Shown: piece by piece, positions 36,174 through 44,616 of the stretch
Numbering within the stretch: the stretch's first letter is position 1
Layout: each line of letters opens with the position of its first letter
Origin: Rhodocytophaga aerolata
Lineage (GTDB): Bacteria; Bacteroidota; Bacteroidia; Cytophagales; 172606-1
Direction of reading: 5' to 3'
Length of the DNA stretch: 64,000 bases
NCBI RefSeq assembly: GCF_030503435.1
Contig: NZ_JAUKPO010000001.1
Location: 620,001 to 684,000, forward strand
The notes under the pieces: generated by a model
Databases searched by the model: none
What the model was told of the DNA's origin: nothing
Seen by the model: the letters and a program-made list of their open reading frames with translations, nothing else
Position numbers and translations under genes: made by a program

Positions 36174-36327
36174 TCCTTAGGTAATAATCAATGGTTCATA
36201 GTCTACTATCAGAAGTCTTTCAGGCTTATTAACCTGCTAGCCTTCTAATAGTAGTTTTAATGCTTGATGGTAGATACGGAAGAATAGATGAAAAGGGGGA
36301 ATATCAGGTGATTTAATACGGAATATT

Positions 36328-39300
36328 TTAAACATCTATCGCTGACAATTCCTGTTTCGCCTGCTGAATGGTTTTGATATTTTCAAAAATGACAATCAAT
36401 TTGCTTTTTACTTCCTTTAATCTTGCCTTTTTAGGGTTCTTTTGCAAGTATTGCAACACCCGCCCAAATTTGTCCGACTTATAATAGGCTTCATTATCCG
36501 GAGACATAAAATATCCTTTCAATGTGTCGTTTTTAATGATCAGTTTCTCCAGGCCTATTTTCTCAGCCACCCAACGCAGTTGCACAGTTTCTACTAAGTC
36601 TTTTACTTCCTCAGGCATAGGGCCAAAACGGTCGGTAATAGTGGCCTGGAACTTCTTTAGTCCTTCTTCATCTTTAATGTTATCCAGCTGTGCATACAAA
36701 CTTAGCCTTTCAGAAATACTGGACACATACTTTTCTGGGATTAGCAGCTGTAAGTCTGTCTCTATGACACAATCAGTTACTAGTTCTTTTACAGAAGGTA
36801 GTTCCTTTACAAACAGATCCCTAAATTCTGATTCTTTTAGCTCTTGTACAGCTTTATCTAATATGTCGTGGTACATTTCAAAACCAAGGTCAGAGATAAA
36901 CCCGCTTTGCTCGGCACCCAGTAAATTTCCGGCACCCCGGATATCTAGGTCACGCATGGCTACTTTAAAGCCATCGCCCAGTTCTGAGAACTCCTCCAAG
37001 GTACTGAGTCTTTTACGGGCATCTGTTGTCATAGCAGAAATGGCCGGCGTCAGCAGATAACAGAATGCCTTCCGGTTAGACCGTCCTACCCGGCCCCGCA
37101 TCTGATGTAAGTCCGACAACCCAAACATATGCGCCTGGTTGATAATAATGGTATTGGCATTGGGAATATCCAGACCCGATTCAATAATGTTGGTAGAAAC
37201 CAGAATATCAAACTCACCGTCTATAAACTTCAGCATCGTTTTTTCCAGCCGGTCGCCATCCATCTGGCCGTGGGCTACACCAATTTTGGCATCTGGCACC
37301 AGGCGCAGAATAATGCTGCCAATTTCTTCAATATCCCCTACCCGGTTATGCACAAAGAATACTTGCCCCCCTCTGCGCAATTCAAAACTTATTGCATCCC
37401 GGATTAATACCTCGTTAAATATATGCAATTCCGTAGTTACAGGCTGGCGGTTAGGTGGCGGTGTAGCAATAATAGATAAATCGCGGGCCCCCATCAGCGA
37501 GAAATGTAAAGTACGGGGAATAGGCGTAGCCGTAAGGGTTAAGGCATCAACATTCAGGCGCATTTCCTTCAGCTTCTCTTTGGTTTTTACACCAAACTTC
37601 TGCTCCTCATCAATAATCATCAGCCCCAGGTCTTTGAACTTAATATCCTTGCTTACAATCCGGTGGGTGCCAATCAGAATACTGGTTTCCCCACTTTCTA
37701 CCCGTTTTAGTGTTTCTTTTACCTGCTGTGGTGTTTTAAACCGGTTAATGTATTCTACTTTTACCGGAAATTTTTCCAGCCTTTCCTTAAATGTCTTGTA
37801 ATGTTGAATGGCTAGTACGGTAGTTGGCACCAATACAGCCACTTGTTTATTGTCACACACTGCTTTAAAAGCAGCCCGGATTGCCACTTCAGTTTTTCCA
37901 AAACCTACATCCCCGCACACTAATCTATCCATTGGATGCGATTGCTCCATATCTGCTTTTACATCGGTAGTAGCCTTGGCCTGATCTGGCGTATCTTCAT
38001 AAATAAAAGAAGATTCCAGCTCTGCTTGCATAAAATTATCCCGGCTAAAGGCATATCCCGGAGCTGCCCGGCGTTTGGCATATAATTCTATTAATTCCTT
38101 GGCTATATCTTTTACCTGTTTCTTAGCCCTGGCTTTCTTATTCTCCCAGTCTTGTGAGCCCAGTTTACTCATCACTGGAGGAGCTCCCTCTTTGCCGGTA
38201 TATTTAGCTATTTTATGCAGCGCATGAATGCTTACATATAACAAATCATCATCCCGGTACACCAGGCGAATGGTTTCTTGTTCGCGTCCATTTACTTCTA
38301 CTTTCTCTAATCCGGCAAAGCGGCCAATACCATAATCTACATGGGTTACATAATCGCCAGGCTGCAACGAGCGAAGTTCCTTTAATGTAAGTGCTTTAGA
38401 TTTAGAAAACTTCTCTTTGGTGCGGTATTTATGAAAGCGTTCAAATATCTGGTGATCTGTGTAGCAAGCCAGCTGCAACTGTTTATCTATAAACCCTTCG
38501 CGGAAAGATATATTCAGCGGCTGAAACTTAACGAATGGATCTAGTTCATCAAAAATAGTCCGCAGCCGTTCCATCTGCTTAGGTGAATCTGCTGCAATTA
38601 TATTGGTAATGTTGTGCGACTGATTGTCGTGCAGGTTTTCGATGAGCAGTTTAAAATCTTTATTGAAAGAAGGTTGCGGACTTGCCTGATACGTGAATTT
38701 ATTCTCTGTTTTGAAATAAAACCGCTTTCCGAACTCCACTACATCTTTGCTTTTCAGCTGATTTAGGAAGCTGCGTCTGGTTTCAAAAAGTTCTTCTGGC
38801 TTCGCGACAACTTTGGTATTCCCACTTTCCTGCAAAATCAGTTGAAAACTCTGCTCGGCTTTTTCATAATACTTCTGAATAGATTCTAAGGTATGCTCAA
38901 CATCTTTTACAAAAATGAGTGTATCATCGGGCAAAAAATCCAGAAACGATTCACGGGTTTCTTGCAACAGCTTGGTTTGCACATCTGGTATTAAGGAAAC
39001 TTCGGTTACCGATTCTACCGATAATTGCGTATTGGGATCAAAGGTCCGGATGCTTTCTATTTCATCGCCAAATAACTCTATGCGGTAAGGTAAATCGTGT
39101 GCATACGAGTACACATCTATAATACCTCCACGGATGGAGAACTGCCCCGGCTCGTACACAAAATCAGTTTTATCGAAATCGTATCCCACCAGAAACTCAC
39201 TCACAAATCCGGTATCCAGCTTATCTCCTATTTTGGCAGTAAACGTATTTTCCCGCAACGACCGCTTATTGATTACTTTCTCCGTTAAGGCTTCCGGATA

Positions 39301-39681
39301 GGTAATAATTAATTCGTGCTTATTGCTCTGATTCATCAGGTTTAATACCTCTGCCCTGCGCAACACATTGGCATTTTCTGTTTCTTCAAACTGATACGCC
39401 CGCTTATACGAAGTAGGAAAAAACAACACTTCCTTATCTCCCATCAGATTTTGCAGATCGTTCTGAAAATAGGCGGCTTCTTCCCTATCATGCAGAATAT
39501 ATAAGTGGGGTTTTGGCTGGTTATGATATAATACCGCTCCTAATACGGCATCCAGGCTACCGATAAGGCCTTTTACCTGCACCTGAGCCGGCTGCCCATT
39601 AGCAAGACTGGTTGTTTTTCCGGCAATAGTTTTCAGAAAGCTGTCGTCCTGATACAGCTTTATAAAGTCATTTATTTTCAA
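36328..39681 (-). CDS. mfd: Transcription-repair coupling factor
   Basis: A 1117-residue DNA translocase that removes stalled RNA polymerase and recruits UvrA. N-terminal UvrB-like domains (to about 330) precede the RNA-polymerase-interacting domain (GDYVTHVDYGIGRFAGLEKV, about 440-460). The RecG-like motor follows: GDVGFGKTEVAIRAAF (Walker A), MIIDEEQKFGVK (DEEQ box), TATPIPRTLHFSLMG, and the translocation region HQMRGRVGRSNRKAFCYLL. The TRCF C-terminal domain completes it. Length is normal. It is a single transcription unit with a candidate -7 box just upstream. Confidence 0.97.
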   Translation of the reverse strand: MKINDFIKLYQDDSFLKTIAGKTTSLANGQPAQVQVKGLIGSLDAVLGAVLYHNQPKPHLYILHDREEAAYFQNDLQNLMGDKEVLFFPTSYKRAYQFEETENANVLRRAEVLNLMNQSNKHELIITYPEALTEKVINKRSLRENTFTAKIGDKLDTGFVSEFLVGYDFDKTDFVYEPGQFSIRGGIIDVYSYAHDLPYRIELFGDEIESIRTFDPNTQLSVESVTEVSLIPDVQTKLLQETRESFLDFLPDDTLIFVKDVEHTLESIQKYYEKAEQSFQLILQESGNTKVVAKPEELFETRRSFLNQLKSKDVVEFGKRFYFKTENKFTYQASPQPSFNKDFKLLIENLHDNQSHNITNIIAADSPKQMERLRTIFDELDPFVKFQPLNISFREGFIDKQLQLACYTDHQIFERFHKYRTKEKFSKSKALTLKELRSLQPGDYVTHVDYGIGRFAGLEKVEVNGREQETIRLVYRDDDLLYVSIHALHKIAKYTGKEGAPPVMSKLGSQDWENKKARAKKQVKDIAKELIELYAKRRAAPGYAFSRDNFMQAELESSFIYEDTPDQAKATTDVKADMEQSHPMDRLVCGDVGFGKTEVAIRAAFKAVCDNKQVAVLVPTTVLAIQHYKTFKERLEKFPVKVEYINRFKTPQQVKETLKRVESGETSILIGTHRIVSKDIKFKDLGLMIIDEEQKFGVKTKEKLKEMRLNVDALTLTATPIPRTLHFSLMGARDLSIIATPPPNRQPVTTELHIFNEVLIRDAISFELRRGGQVFFVHNRVGDIEEIGSIILRLVPDAKIGVAHGQMDGDRLEKTMLKFIDGEFDILVSTNIIESGLDIPNANTIIINQAHMFGLSDLHQMRGRVGRSNRKAFCYLLTPAISAMTTDARKRLSTLEEFSELGDGFKVAMRDLDIRGAGNLLGAEQSGFISDLGFEMYHDILDKAVQELKESEFRDLFVKELPSVKELVTDCVIETDLQLLIPEKYVSSISERLSLYAQLDNIKDEEGLKKFQATITDRFGPMPEEVKDLVETVQLRWVAEKIGLEKLIIKNDTLKGYFMSPDNEAYYKSDKFGRVLQYLQKNPKKARLKEVKSKLIVIFENIKTIQQAKQELSAIDV

Positions 39682-39702
39682 AGGTAATCCTCTTTAATCC
39701 GA

Positions 39703-39710
39703 CAAAAATA
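39703..39710 (-). promoter_or_regulatory. Candidate -7 box of mfd
   Basis: Minus-strand bases read TATTTTTG, fitting TAnnTTTG, 21 bases before the mfd start codon. This would give a very short leader. No -33 TTTG at the right distance was seen. Confidence 0.3.
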
Positions 39711-39761
39711 ACAAAATATATGCTTGAATAGTTACCAATGTATTACCTAACCAAGAAGAAT

Positions 39762-40223
39762 ATGTTTCGGCTACATCAGTATACCACATACCGTATTTTG
39801 ACTTTTATTGTTTTCACCTCTTTAGCAATTTTATTGACTATGCACTCTTCACAAGCCCAGTCCGATGGTTCATTAAAAGAAAAGCTTACTCGATACACCT
39901 GGAAAAAAAGAGTATTGCTGGTGGTGGCTCCCTCATCTACCGATGAACAGTTACGTAAGCAGCAAGAGATGCTGAACAAACAAGCTTCCGGCACACAAGA
40001 CCGGGATATGGAAGTGATCTATCTTCCTCTAAACACGATTTCAGCAAGCGATAAAGATTACCTGGCAAACACATTCAATATCCGGCAAAGTGGGTTTTAC
40101 TCCATTTTACTTGGCAAAGATGGCGGAGAAAAACTTCGCTCTCAAACACCTATGGATACCGATCAGCTCTTTAGCACGATAGATGCCATGCCCATGCGCA
40201 AGCAGGAAACAAGGAATAAATAA
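39762..40223 (+). CDS. DUF4174-domain exported protein
   Basis: A 153-residue protein from ATG 39762 (39738 is an alternative, 8 residues longer). The signal or anchor is TFIVFTSLAILLTMHSSQAQ. The mature part has the DUF4174 thioredoxin-like pattern: LTRYTWKKRVLLVVAPS, then DRDMEVIYLPL, then RQSGFYSILLGKDGGEKLRS. No redox CxxC is present, so a thiol role is unlikely. Function is unknown. It is divergent from mfd and is followed after 80 bases by the dehydrogenase gene. Confidence 0.8.
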   Translation: MFRLHQYTTYRILTFIVFTSLAILLTMHSSQAQSDGSLKEKLTRYTWKKRVLLVVAPSSTDEQLRKQQEMLNKQASGTQDRDMEVIYLPLNTISASDKDYLANTFNIRQSGFYSILLGKDGGEKLRSQTPMDTDQLFSTIDAMPMRKQETRNK

Positions 40224-40303
40224 CCTGGCAGAAATTATTTTACCAGGTAGCCTGCTGTTTTTGCTTTTTGTGCGTATGTGCTAGTAAACCAAAGAACCAA
40301 GAC

Positions 40304-41248
40304 ATGAAAATTAATCCTATCCCGCACCAGCAAGTATTTGTGATTGGAGCTGGCATGGTGGGCTCTACTGCCGCCTATACCTTACTTACCCGGGAAGTAG
40401 CCCGCGAAATTGTACTGATAGATGTACACCACGAACTGGCGCATGGGCATGTGGTAGATATGAATCATGCCTCGGCGTTTACTTCCGGCATCCAGATACG
40501 TACTGGCGACTATTCGGAAATCAGGGAAAACGACATCATTGTAATCACCAGTGGTGCATCGCAGAAATCAGGTGAAGACAGACATGCGGCTGCAGAGAAT
40601 AATGTAAAAATTATTAAAGAAGTACTCAAGAAAGTAATGGCCAATGGGGTAGGCGTATACATTTTAATGGTAACCAATCCGGTAGATGTGCTCACCTATG
40701 TAGCCTGTAAAGAATCTGGCCTGCCCAGCAGCCGGGTATTTGGTACCGGCACGGCCCTGGATACGGCCCGGTTACGGTATATGTTATCTGAACGGATGCA
40801 AGTAAACCCGGCCAATATTGTGGCTTTTATTCTGGGGGAACATGGCGATTCGTCGTTTCCAGCCATTAGTGCGGCTACGGTAGAAGGCATTCCTATTCAA
40901 AACTATACGACGTTTAAGCAAAAATACATTGCCAATATAACCAAAGAAGTGCGGGAGGCTGGCTATAAAATTGTGGAGGAGAAAAAAGCCACATATTATG
41001 GCATTGGCTCTACCGTAGCAGACATAGTGGAAGCCATTATTAACGATAAACAAAAGGTGTATGCACTAAGCTGCGTACTAAATGGCGAATACGGATTGAC
41101 TAATCTGGCTACCGGTGTGCCGGCCTTATTATCTAACGCGGGCGTAAAAGTACTGGAAAACTATCCGTTAAACGACGAGGAGAGGAAGGCTTTGAAAAAA
41201 TCTTCAGAAATTCTACAGGCTAACATTCAGAAATTAGGATATCGATAA
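40304..41248 (+). CDS. ldh: L-lactate dehydrogenase
   Basis: A 314-residue NAD-dependent 2-hydroxyacid dehydrogenase from ATG 40304. The dinucleotide site is VFVIGAGMVGSTAAY. The substrate loop reads SGASQKSGEDR, with Gln where malate dehydrogenases carry Arg, so pyruvate/lactate is expected. VTNPVDVLTY, the catalytic His in LGEHGDSSFPA, and Arg in DTARLRYML complete the active site. It interconverts pyruvate and L-lactate in the cytoplasm. The upstream start at 40268 would add a poorly conserved tail. Confidence 0.93.
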   Translation: MKINPIPHQQVFVIGAGMVGSTAAYTLLTREVAREIVLIDVHHELAHGHVVDMNHASAFTSGIQIRTGDYSEIRENDIIVITSGASQKSGEDRHAAAENNVKIIKEVLKKVMANGVGVYILMVTNPVDVLTYVACKESGLPSSRVFGTGTALDTARLRYMLSERMQVNPANIVAFILGEHGDSSFPAISAATVEGIPIQNYTTFKQKYIANITKEVREAGYKIVEEKKATYYGIGSTVADIVEAIINDKQKVYALSCVLNGEYGLTNLATGVPALLSNAGVKVLENYPLNDEERKALKKSSEILQANIQKLGYR

Positions 41249-41410
41249 AAGAGAGGCTAGCAAAGCTTATGCGTATTGTTGCTCTTTAGTAACAAGCTCT
41301 ACGGCGAAAATTTTTGGTTTACAACTTCTACCCATTCTTGAAAAGCAGCATGCGTACATACGATGGCTTGCATCAATTAAAAAAGACTTTCTTATAAATC
41401 AGAGCCATTT

Positions 41411-42163
41411 ATGACTTTATTTCCTGATACTTCCCTTACAGAAAGACAGGTAGTTACCATCAGTTTTTTCAAGTACAAAGGTTTAAAGAAGATATGGGGC
41501 ATGCAACAAATGCAATTGGCTAAGGGGCCGGTTGGTATGTCGCCTGGCTTGCAGTTCTTTAAATTGCTTGGCAGCGGCGACGGTTTCAGCCTGAAACCTG
41601 ACTTTTCTACCTATGGTTTACTTTGTGTATGGAGTAATATTCAAGTTGCCAGAAATTTCTTTCATGAATCAGCCGCATTTGATAGGTTCACAAAAAATAC
41701 AGATGAACAATGGACTATTTATATGCATCCGGTACATGCGCATGGGAAGTGGTCAGGCGCAGCACCTTTTCAAATTAATAAAAATTTTGTTGTCCAAAAT
41801 GAGTTACTGGCTGTTATTACCAGAGCCACCTTGCATACTAAACATGTGTGGAGATTCTGGCAATATGTGCCTAAAGCAGGAGCAGCGGTGCACACGCACG
41901 ATGGGCTGATTTTTACTAAAGGTATTGGGGAATTACCGATTGTACAGCAAGCGACGTTCAGTTTGTGGCGGAGTAAAAAAGATATGATGGACTTTGCCTA
42001 CAAAAATCCTTTTCATACAGAAGTAATCCAGAAAACCCGTGAGCTGGGCTGGTACAAAGAAGAATTGTTTGCCAGATTTACGCCCTTTTATACAGAAGGT
42101 AGCTGGAATGGAGAAGATCCACTGGCGCCCTACCTGCCTTTATTGCAACATAAAAGTCAATAA
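41411..42163 (+). CDS. Spheroidene monooxygenase (CrtA)-like protein
   Basis: A 250-residue protein of the CrtA family, in which the founding member oxygenates carotenoids at C-2. Matching landmarks are VVTISFFKYKGLKKIWGMQQM, GMSPGLQFFKLLGSGDGFSLKP, AVITRATLHTKHVWRFWQYVP, KGIGELPIVQQATFSLW and YKEELFARFTPFYTEGSW near the C-terminus. No other carotenoid gene is in the window, so the substrate is uncertain; many non-phototrophic bacteria carry such orphan homologues. It is convergent with rpmE2 and shares a terminator with it. Confidence 0.85.
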   Translation: MTLFPDTSLTERQVVTISFFKYKGLKKIWGMQQMQLAKGPVGMSPGLQFFKLLGSGDGFSLKPDFSTYGLLCVWSNIQVARNFFHESAAFDRFTKNTDEQWTIYMHPVHAHGKWSGAAPFQINKNFVVQNELLAVITRATLHTKHVWRFWQYVPKAGAAVHTHDGLIFTKGIGELPIVQQATFSLWRSKKDMMDFAYKNPFHTEVIQKTRELGWYKEELFARFTPFYTEGSWNGEDPLAPYLPLLQHKSQ

Positions 42164-42165
42164 AA

Positions 42166-42190
42166 AAGCTGCCTCCTAGGAAGCAGCTTA
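42166..42190. terminator. Stem-loop between the convergent CrtA-like gene and rpmE2
   Basis: AAGCTGC and GCAGCTT arms with a partly paired centre lie just after the CrtA-like stop. A-rich sequence on the left provides a U-run for the minus-strand transcript. Confidence 0.6.
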
Positions 42191-42211
42191 GAAAGTGTAT
42201 ATATAAAATCG

Positions 42212-42454
42212 TTATTTTTTATATCGTCTGTTGAATTTCTCCACACGTCCTGCAGTATCCAACAATACATTTTTGCCAGTATAAAAAGGATGAGAAGCAG
42301 AGCTTACTTCTATTTTAATTACTGGATATGTTTTGCCGTCTTCCCACTGAATAGTATCAGCAGAAGTCATCGTAGAACGGGTCATAAACTTAAAATCGCT
42401 AGACTGATCCCAGAAAACTACATCGTGGTATTTTGGGTGAATATCTTTTTTCAT
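42212..42454 (-). CDS. rpmE2: 50S ribosomal protein L31, type B
   Basis: An 80-residue ribosomal protein. It begins [20 protein letters not shown] and contains [28 protein letters not shown], the L31 core. It has no cysteines, so it is the zinc-free type B form. In many bacteria this paralogue replaces the zinc-binding L31 under zinc limitation; in Bacteroidota it is often the only copy. Confidence 0.97.
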   Translation of the reverse strand: MKKDIHPKYHDVVFWDQSSDFKFMTRSTMTSADTIQWEDGKTYPVIKIEVSSASHPFYTGKNVLLDTAGRVEKFNRRYKK

Positions 42455-42494
42455 GATTTATAATTGTATTTCGTATGCTATCCAAAAAGGATTG

Positions 42495-42502
42495 CAAATA
42501 TA
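42495..42502 (-). promoter_or_regulatory. Candidate -7 box of rpmE2
   Basis: Minus-strand bases read TATATTTG, matching TAnnTTTG, 40 bases before the L31 start codon. The -33 element is not a good match. Confidence 0.4.
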
Positions 42503-42527
42503 AGTATTTATCTTCTAATTAAAATAC

Positions 42528-44207
42528 CTACGGCTTAATTTTTTCAGCATCTATTTTTTGGGTGTGAATATAGAACGAATCGGTATCTACTGTAAAACTT
42601 CCCACAATGCCATTCGCTGAAAGTGTTTGCCACTGAGTAGTCGGATATATCATCTTTTCAGCCCCTTTTCCAAAGCTTACTTTCACTGGCATAGTGAATG
42701 CTGCCACATCTACCAGCCAGCGGTATTGCACCACAGCTTTTTTACCTTTTCCTTTTATGGCATATTGTAGCGTAGGAATAGTTGCATGCCGCAGGTATTG
42801 ATCGAAAAAGGAAGTGTAGTTTTTGCCGGTTTTCTGATTGATGTATTGCACAATTTCTTCCGTGTTGGTATTCTTCATCTTAAATTCCTGTGCAATTCCA
42901 TAAATCAGCTCAAACCAAAGTTTGTCATTATTGATGGCATTCCGCAAGGTATGCAGCACATTTGCCCCTTTCATATACATATCTCCGGAGCCACTGGCAT
43001 TTACATGAAGTGGGGCTATAATAGGTTCTTTATTTTCTATACTCTGCCTGAGCCCTACAATGTATTGAGCAGCACTCTCTTTATTCTGCATACATTCAAT
43101 ATACAAGCCTTCGGTATACGTACAAAAAGACTCATGAATCCACATATCGGCATGGTCCTGGGCACTTACACTATTTCCCCAGTATTCATGTCCGGATTCG
43201 TGAATAATTAAGTAGTCAAATGTCAAACCAATGCCAGTACCTGATAAATCCATGCCCATATATCCTGGCAGGTAATTGTTTCCATAAGCAATGGCACTCT
43301 GGTGTTCCATGCCTAAATAAGGCGTTTCCACTAAGGCATAGCCATCTTTCCAGAAAGGATATTTGCCGAATAACTTCTCATAACATTCAAGCATAGGCTT
43401 TACCTGGGTAAAATGGCTTTTGGCATCTTCCAGGTTATAGCGTAATACATAATAATCCAGAGCTAATTTTTCTCCGTCTTTGGCTGTATAAGTATCTGAA
43501 AAGTGTACATAATCAGCAATATTCAGCGAAACATTGTAATTATTAATAGGGTAACTCACTAACCAATCGTATCTGGTAAATCCATCATTTAGTTTGGTAG
43601 TATTCTGCAAATTACCGTTGGCTACACACATCAAATCAGACGGTACTTCGCAGCTGATGCGCATACTATCTGGCTCTTCGGACAAATGATCTTTATTGGG
43701 CCACCACAAACTGGCACCAATACCTTCACAAGATACACCAATCCAATCCTTGCCAGTTTCATCTTTTTCCCACGTAAAACCACCATCCCAAGGCGGATTG
43801 GCTGCTACAAGTGGTTTGCCTTCGTAATGAATGGTAATAGAATCCAGAATACCTTTAGGCTGCAGCTGTGGAAAGCTAATAAATACGGCATTACTGTCCC
43901 GTTCAAAGGGCAGCTCCTGGTTGTGCTGCACAATGCGGTTAATTTTCATATTGCTGGACAAATCAACCTGTATCTTAGTAAACTCTTCAGTAGTGCGGTA
44001 GCGGATTGTGTTATAACCTTTTATATATTGCTCAGCCGGATTCACGCGTAAATTAAGGTCATAATAATAGACATCGTAGCAGGACCGCATGGGTGAAAGT
44101 GTTCCCCGCAAACTATCGTATCTGGTGTATATCTGGGTTGGGGTATGCTGTGCAAATAGGTGAGTAAAGAAAAAGGATAGGAAAATACTCAGAATAAGCT
44201 TTTTCAT
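42528..44207 (-). CDS. M1 family zinc aminopeptidase, secreted
   Basis: A 559-residue protein with a signal peptide (MKKLILSIFLSFFFTHLFAQ). The gluzincin motif HESGH lies at 336-340 with catalytic Glu337, and the third zinc ligand Glu359 in WIHESF. The exopeptidase loop is GMEHQSAIAYG at about 299-309. An N-terminal beta saddle domain (residues 40-240) precedes the thermolysin-like domain. It is shorter than E. coli PepN and lacks the long C-terminal helical domain. It probably removes N-terminal residues from peptides in the periplasm. Confidence 0.93.
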   Translation of the reverse strand: MKKLILSIFLSFFFTHLFAQHTPTQIYTRYDSLRGTLSPMRSCYDVYYYDLNLRVNPAEQYIKGYNTIRYRTTEEFTKIQVDLSSNMKINRIVQHNQELPFERDSNAVFISFPQLQPKGILDSITIHYEGKPLVAANPPWDGGFTWEKDETGKDWIGVSCEGIGASLWWPNKDHLSEEPDSMRISCEVPSDLMCVANGNLQNTTKLNDGFTRYDWLVSYPINNYNVSLNIADYVHFSDTYTAKDGEKLALDYYVLRYNLEDAKSHFTQVKPMLECYEKLFGKYPFWKDGYALVETPYLGMEHQSAIAYGNNYLPGYMGMDLSGTGIGLTFDYLIIHESGHEYWGNSVSAQDHADMWIHESFCTYTEGLYIECMQNKESAAQYIVGLRQSIENKEPIIAPLHVNASGSGDMYMKGANVLHTLRNAINNDKLWFELIYGIAQEFKMKNTNTEEIVQYINQKTGKNYTSFFDQYLRHATIPTLQYAIKGKGKKAVVQYRWLVDVAAFTMPVKVSFGKGAEKMIYPTTQWQTLSANGIVGSFTVDTDSFYIHTQKIDAEKIKP

Positions 44208-44254
44208 GCAAGTGTGGAAAGGTTCTATAGGCGGCTGATAGTAAACAAAGATGC

Positions 44255-44476
44255 TTAAATCTCTTCTACCAGACTAAACCAATCCTGATTAAAAATTTTA
44301 CCTTGTGGTGTTTTGCACATGCACGCCGGACGGTTTTCAATGTAGCAAGAGCCATCTGCCTTACGGGCTTCAATGTTGATGGTAGCCATATTATTTGCTT
44401 TGGTAAAAATAACCTGCTTTCCCGGAAACCGGAATTTTCCTCCATCATCTATCATTTGCAGCGGAATTGTTCGCAT
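44255..44476 (-). CDS. Small protein of unknown function
   Basis: A 73-residue frame starting MRTIPLQMIDDGGKFRFPG and ending FNQDWFSLVEEI. It contains three Cys (SCYIENRPACMC). It has no signal peptide or known domain. It lies 48 bases upstream of the M1 peptidase gene on the same strand. A second overlapping frame in the same interval looks less protein-like. It is probably real but not recognised. Confidence 0.45.
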   Translation of the reverse strand: MRTIPLQMIDDGGKFRFPGKQVIFTKANNMATINIEARKADGSCYIENRPACMCKTPQGKIFNQDWFSLVEEI

Positions 44477-44557
44477 AATCTATATTTTTCAATAATATTC
44501 TTAATAACGAGGAATGTACCTGTAAGGTCTCCACCAACAATAAAATTTATATAAACA

Positions 44558-44588
44558 AAAAGGAGGAAATGAATCATTTCCTCCTTTT
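44558..44588 (-). terminator. Terminator downstream of the heparinase-like gene
   Basis: A 13-bp stem (AAAAGGAGGAAAT / ATTTCCTCCTTTT) with a 5-base loop, 29 bases beyond the stop. The A-rich left arm gives the U-rich end on the minus strand. Confidence 0.75.
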
Positions 44589-44616
44589 GATAAAAATAAA
44601 CTAATGTACGAAACGT

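Noticed and set aside
36524-37801. Long plus-strand frames opposite mfd (for example 178 and 220 codons)
   Set aside because: They are antisense shadows of the conserved mfd coding sequence with Ser/Arg-rich, non-homologous translations.
40304-41248. Malate dehydrogenase as alternative for the lactate dehydrogenase gene
   Set aside because: The substrate loop has Gln (GASQKSGEDR) rather than the Arg expected for malate dehydrogenase.
44266-44448. Second minus-strand frame overlapping the 73-residue protein
   Set aside because: Less protein-like; both cannot easily be real and the 73-residue frame has the better composition.
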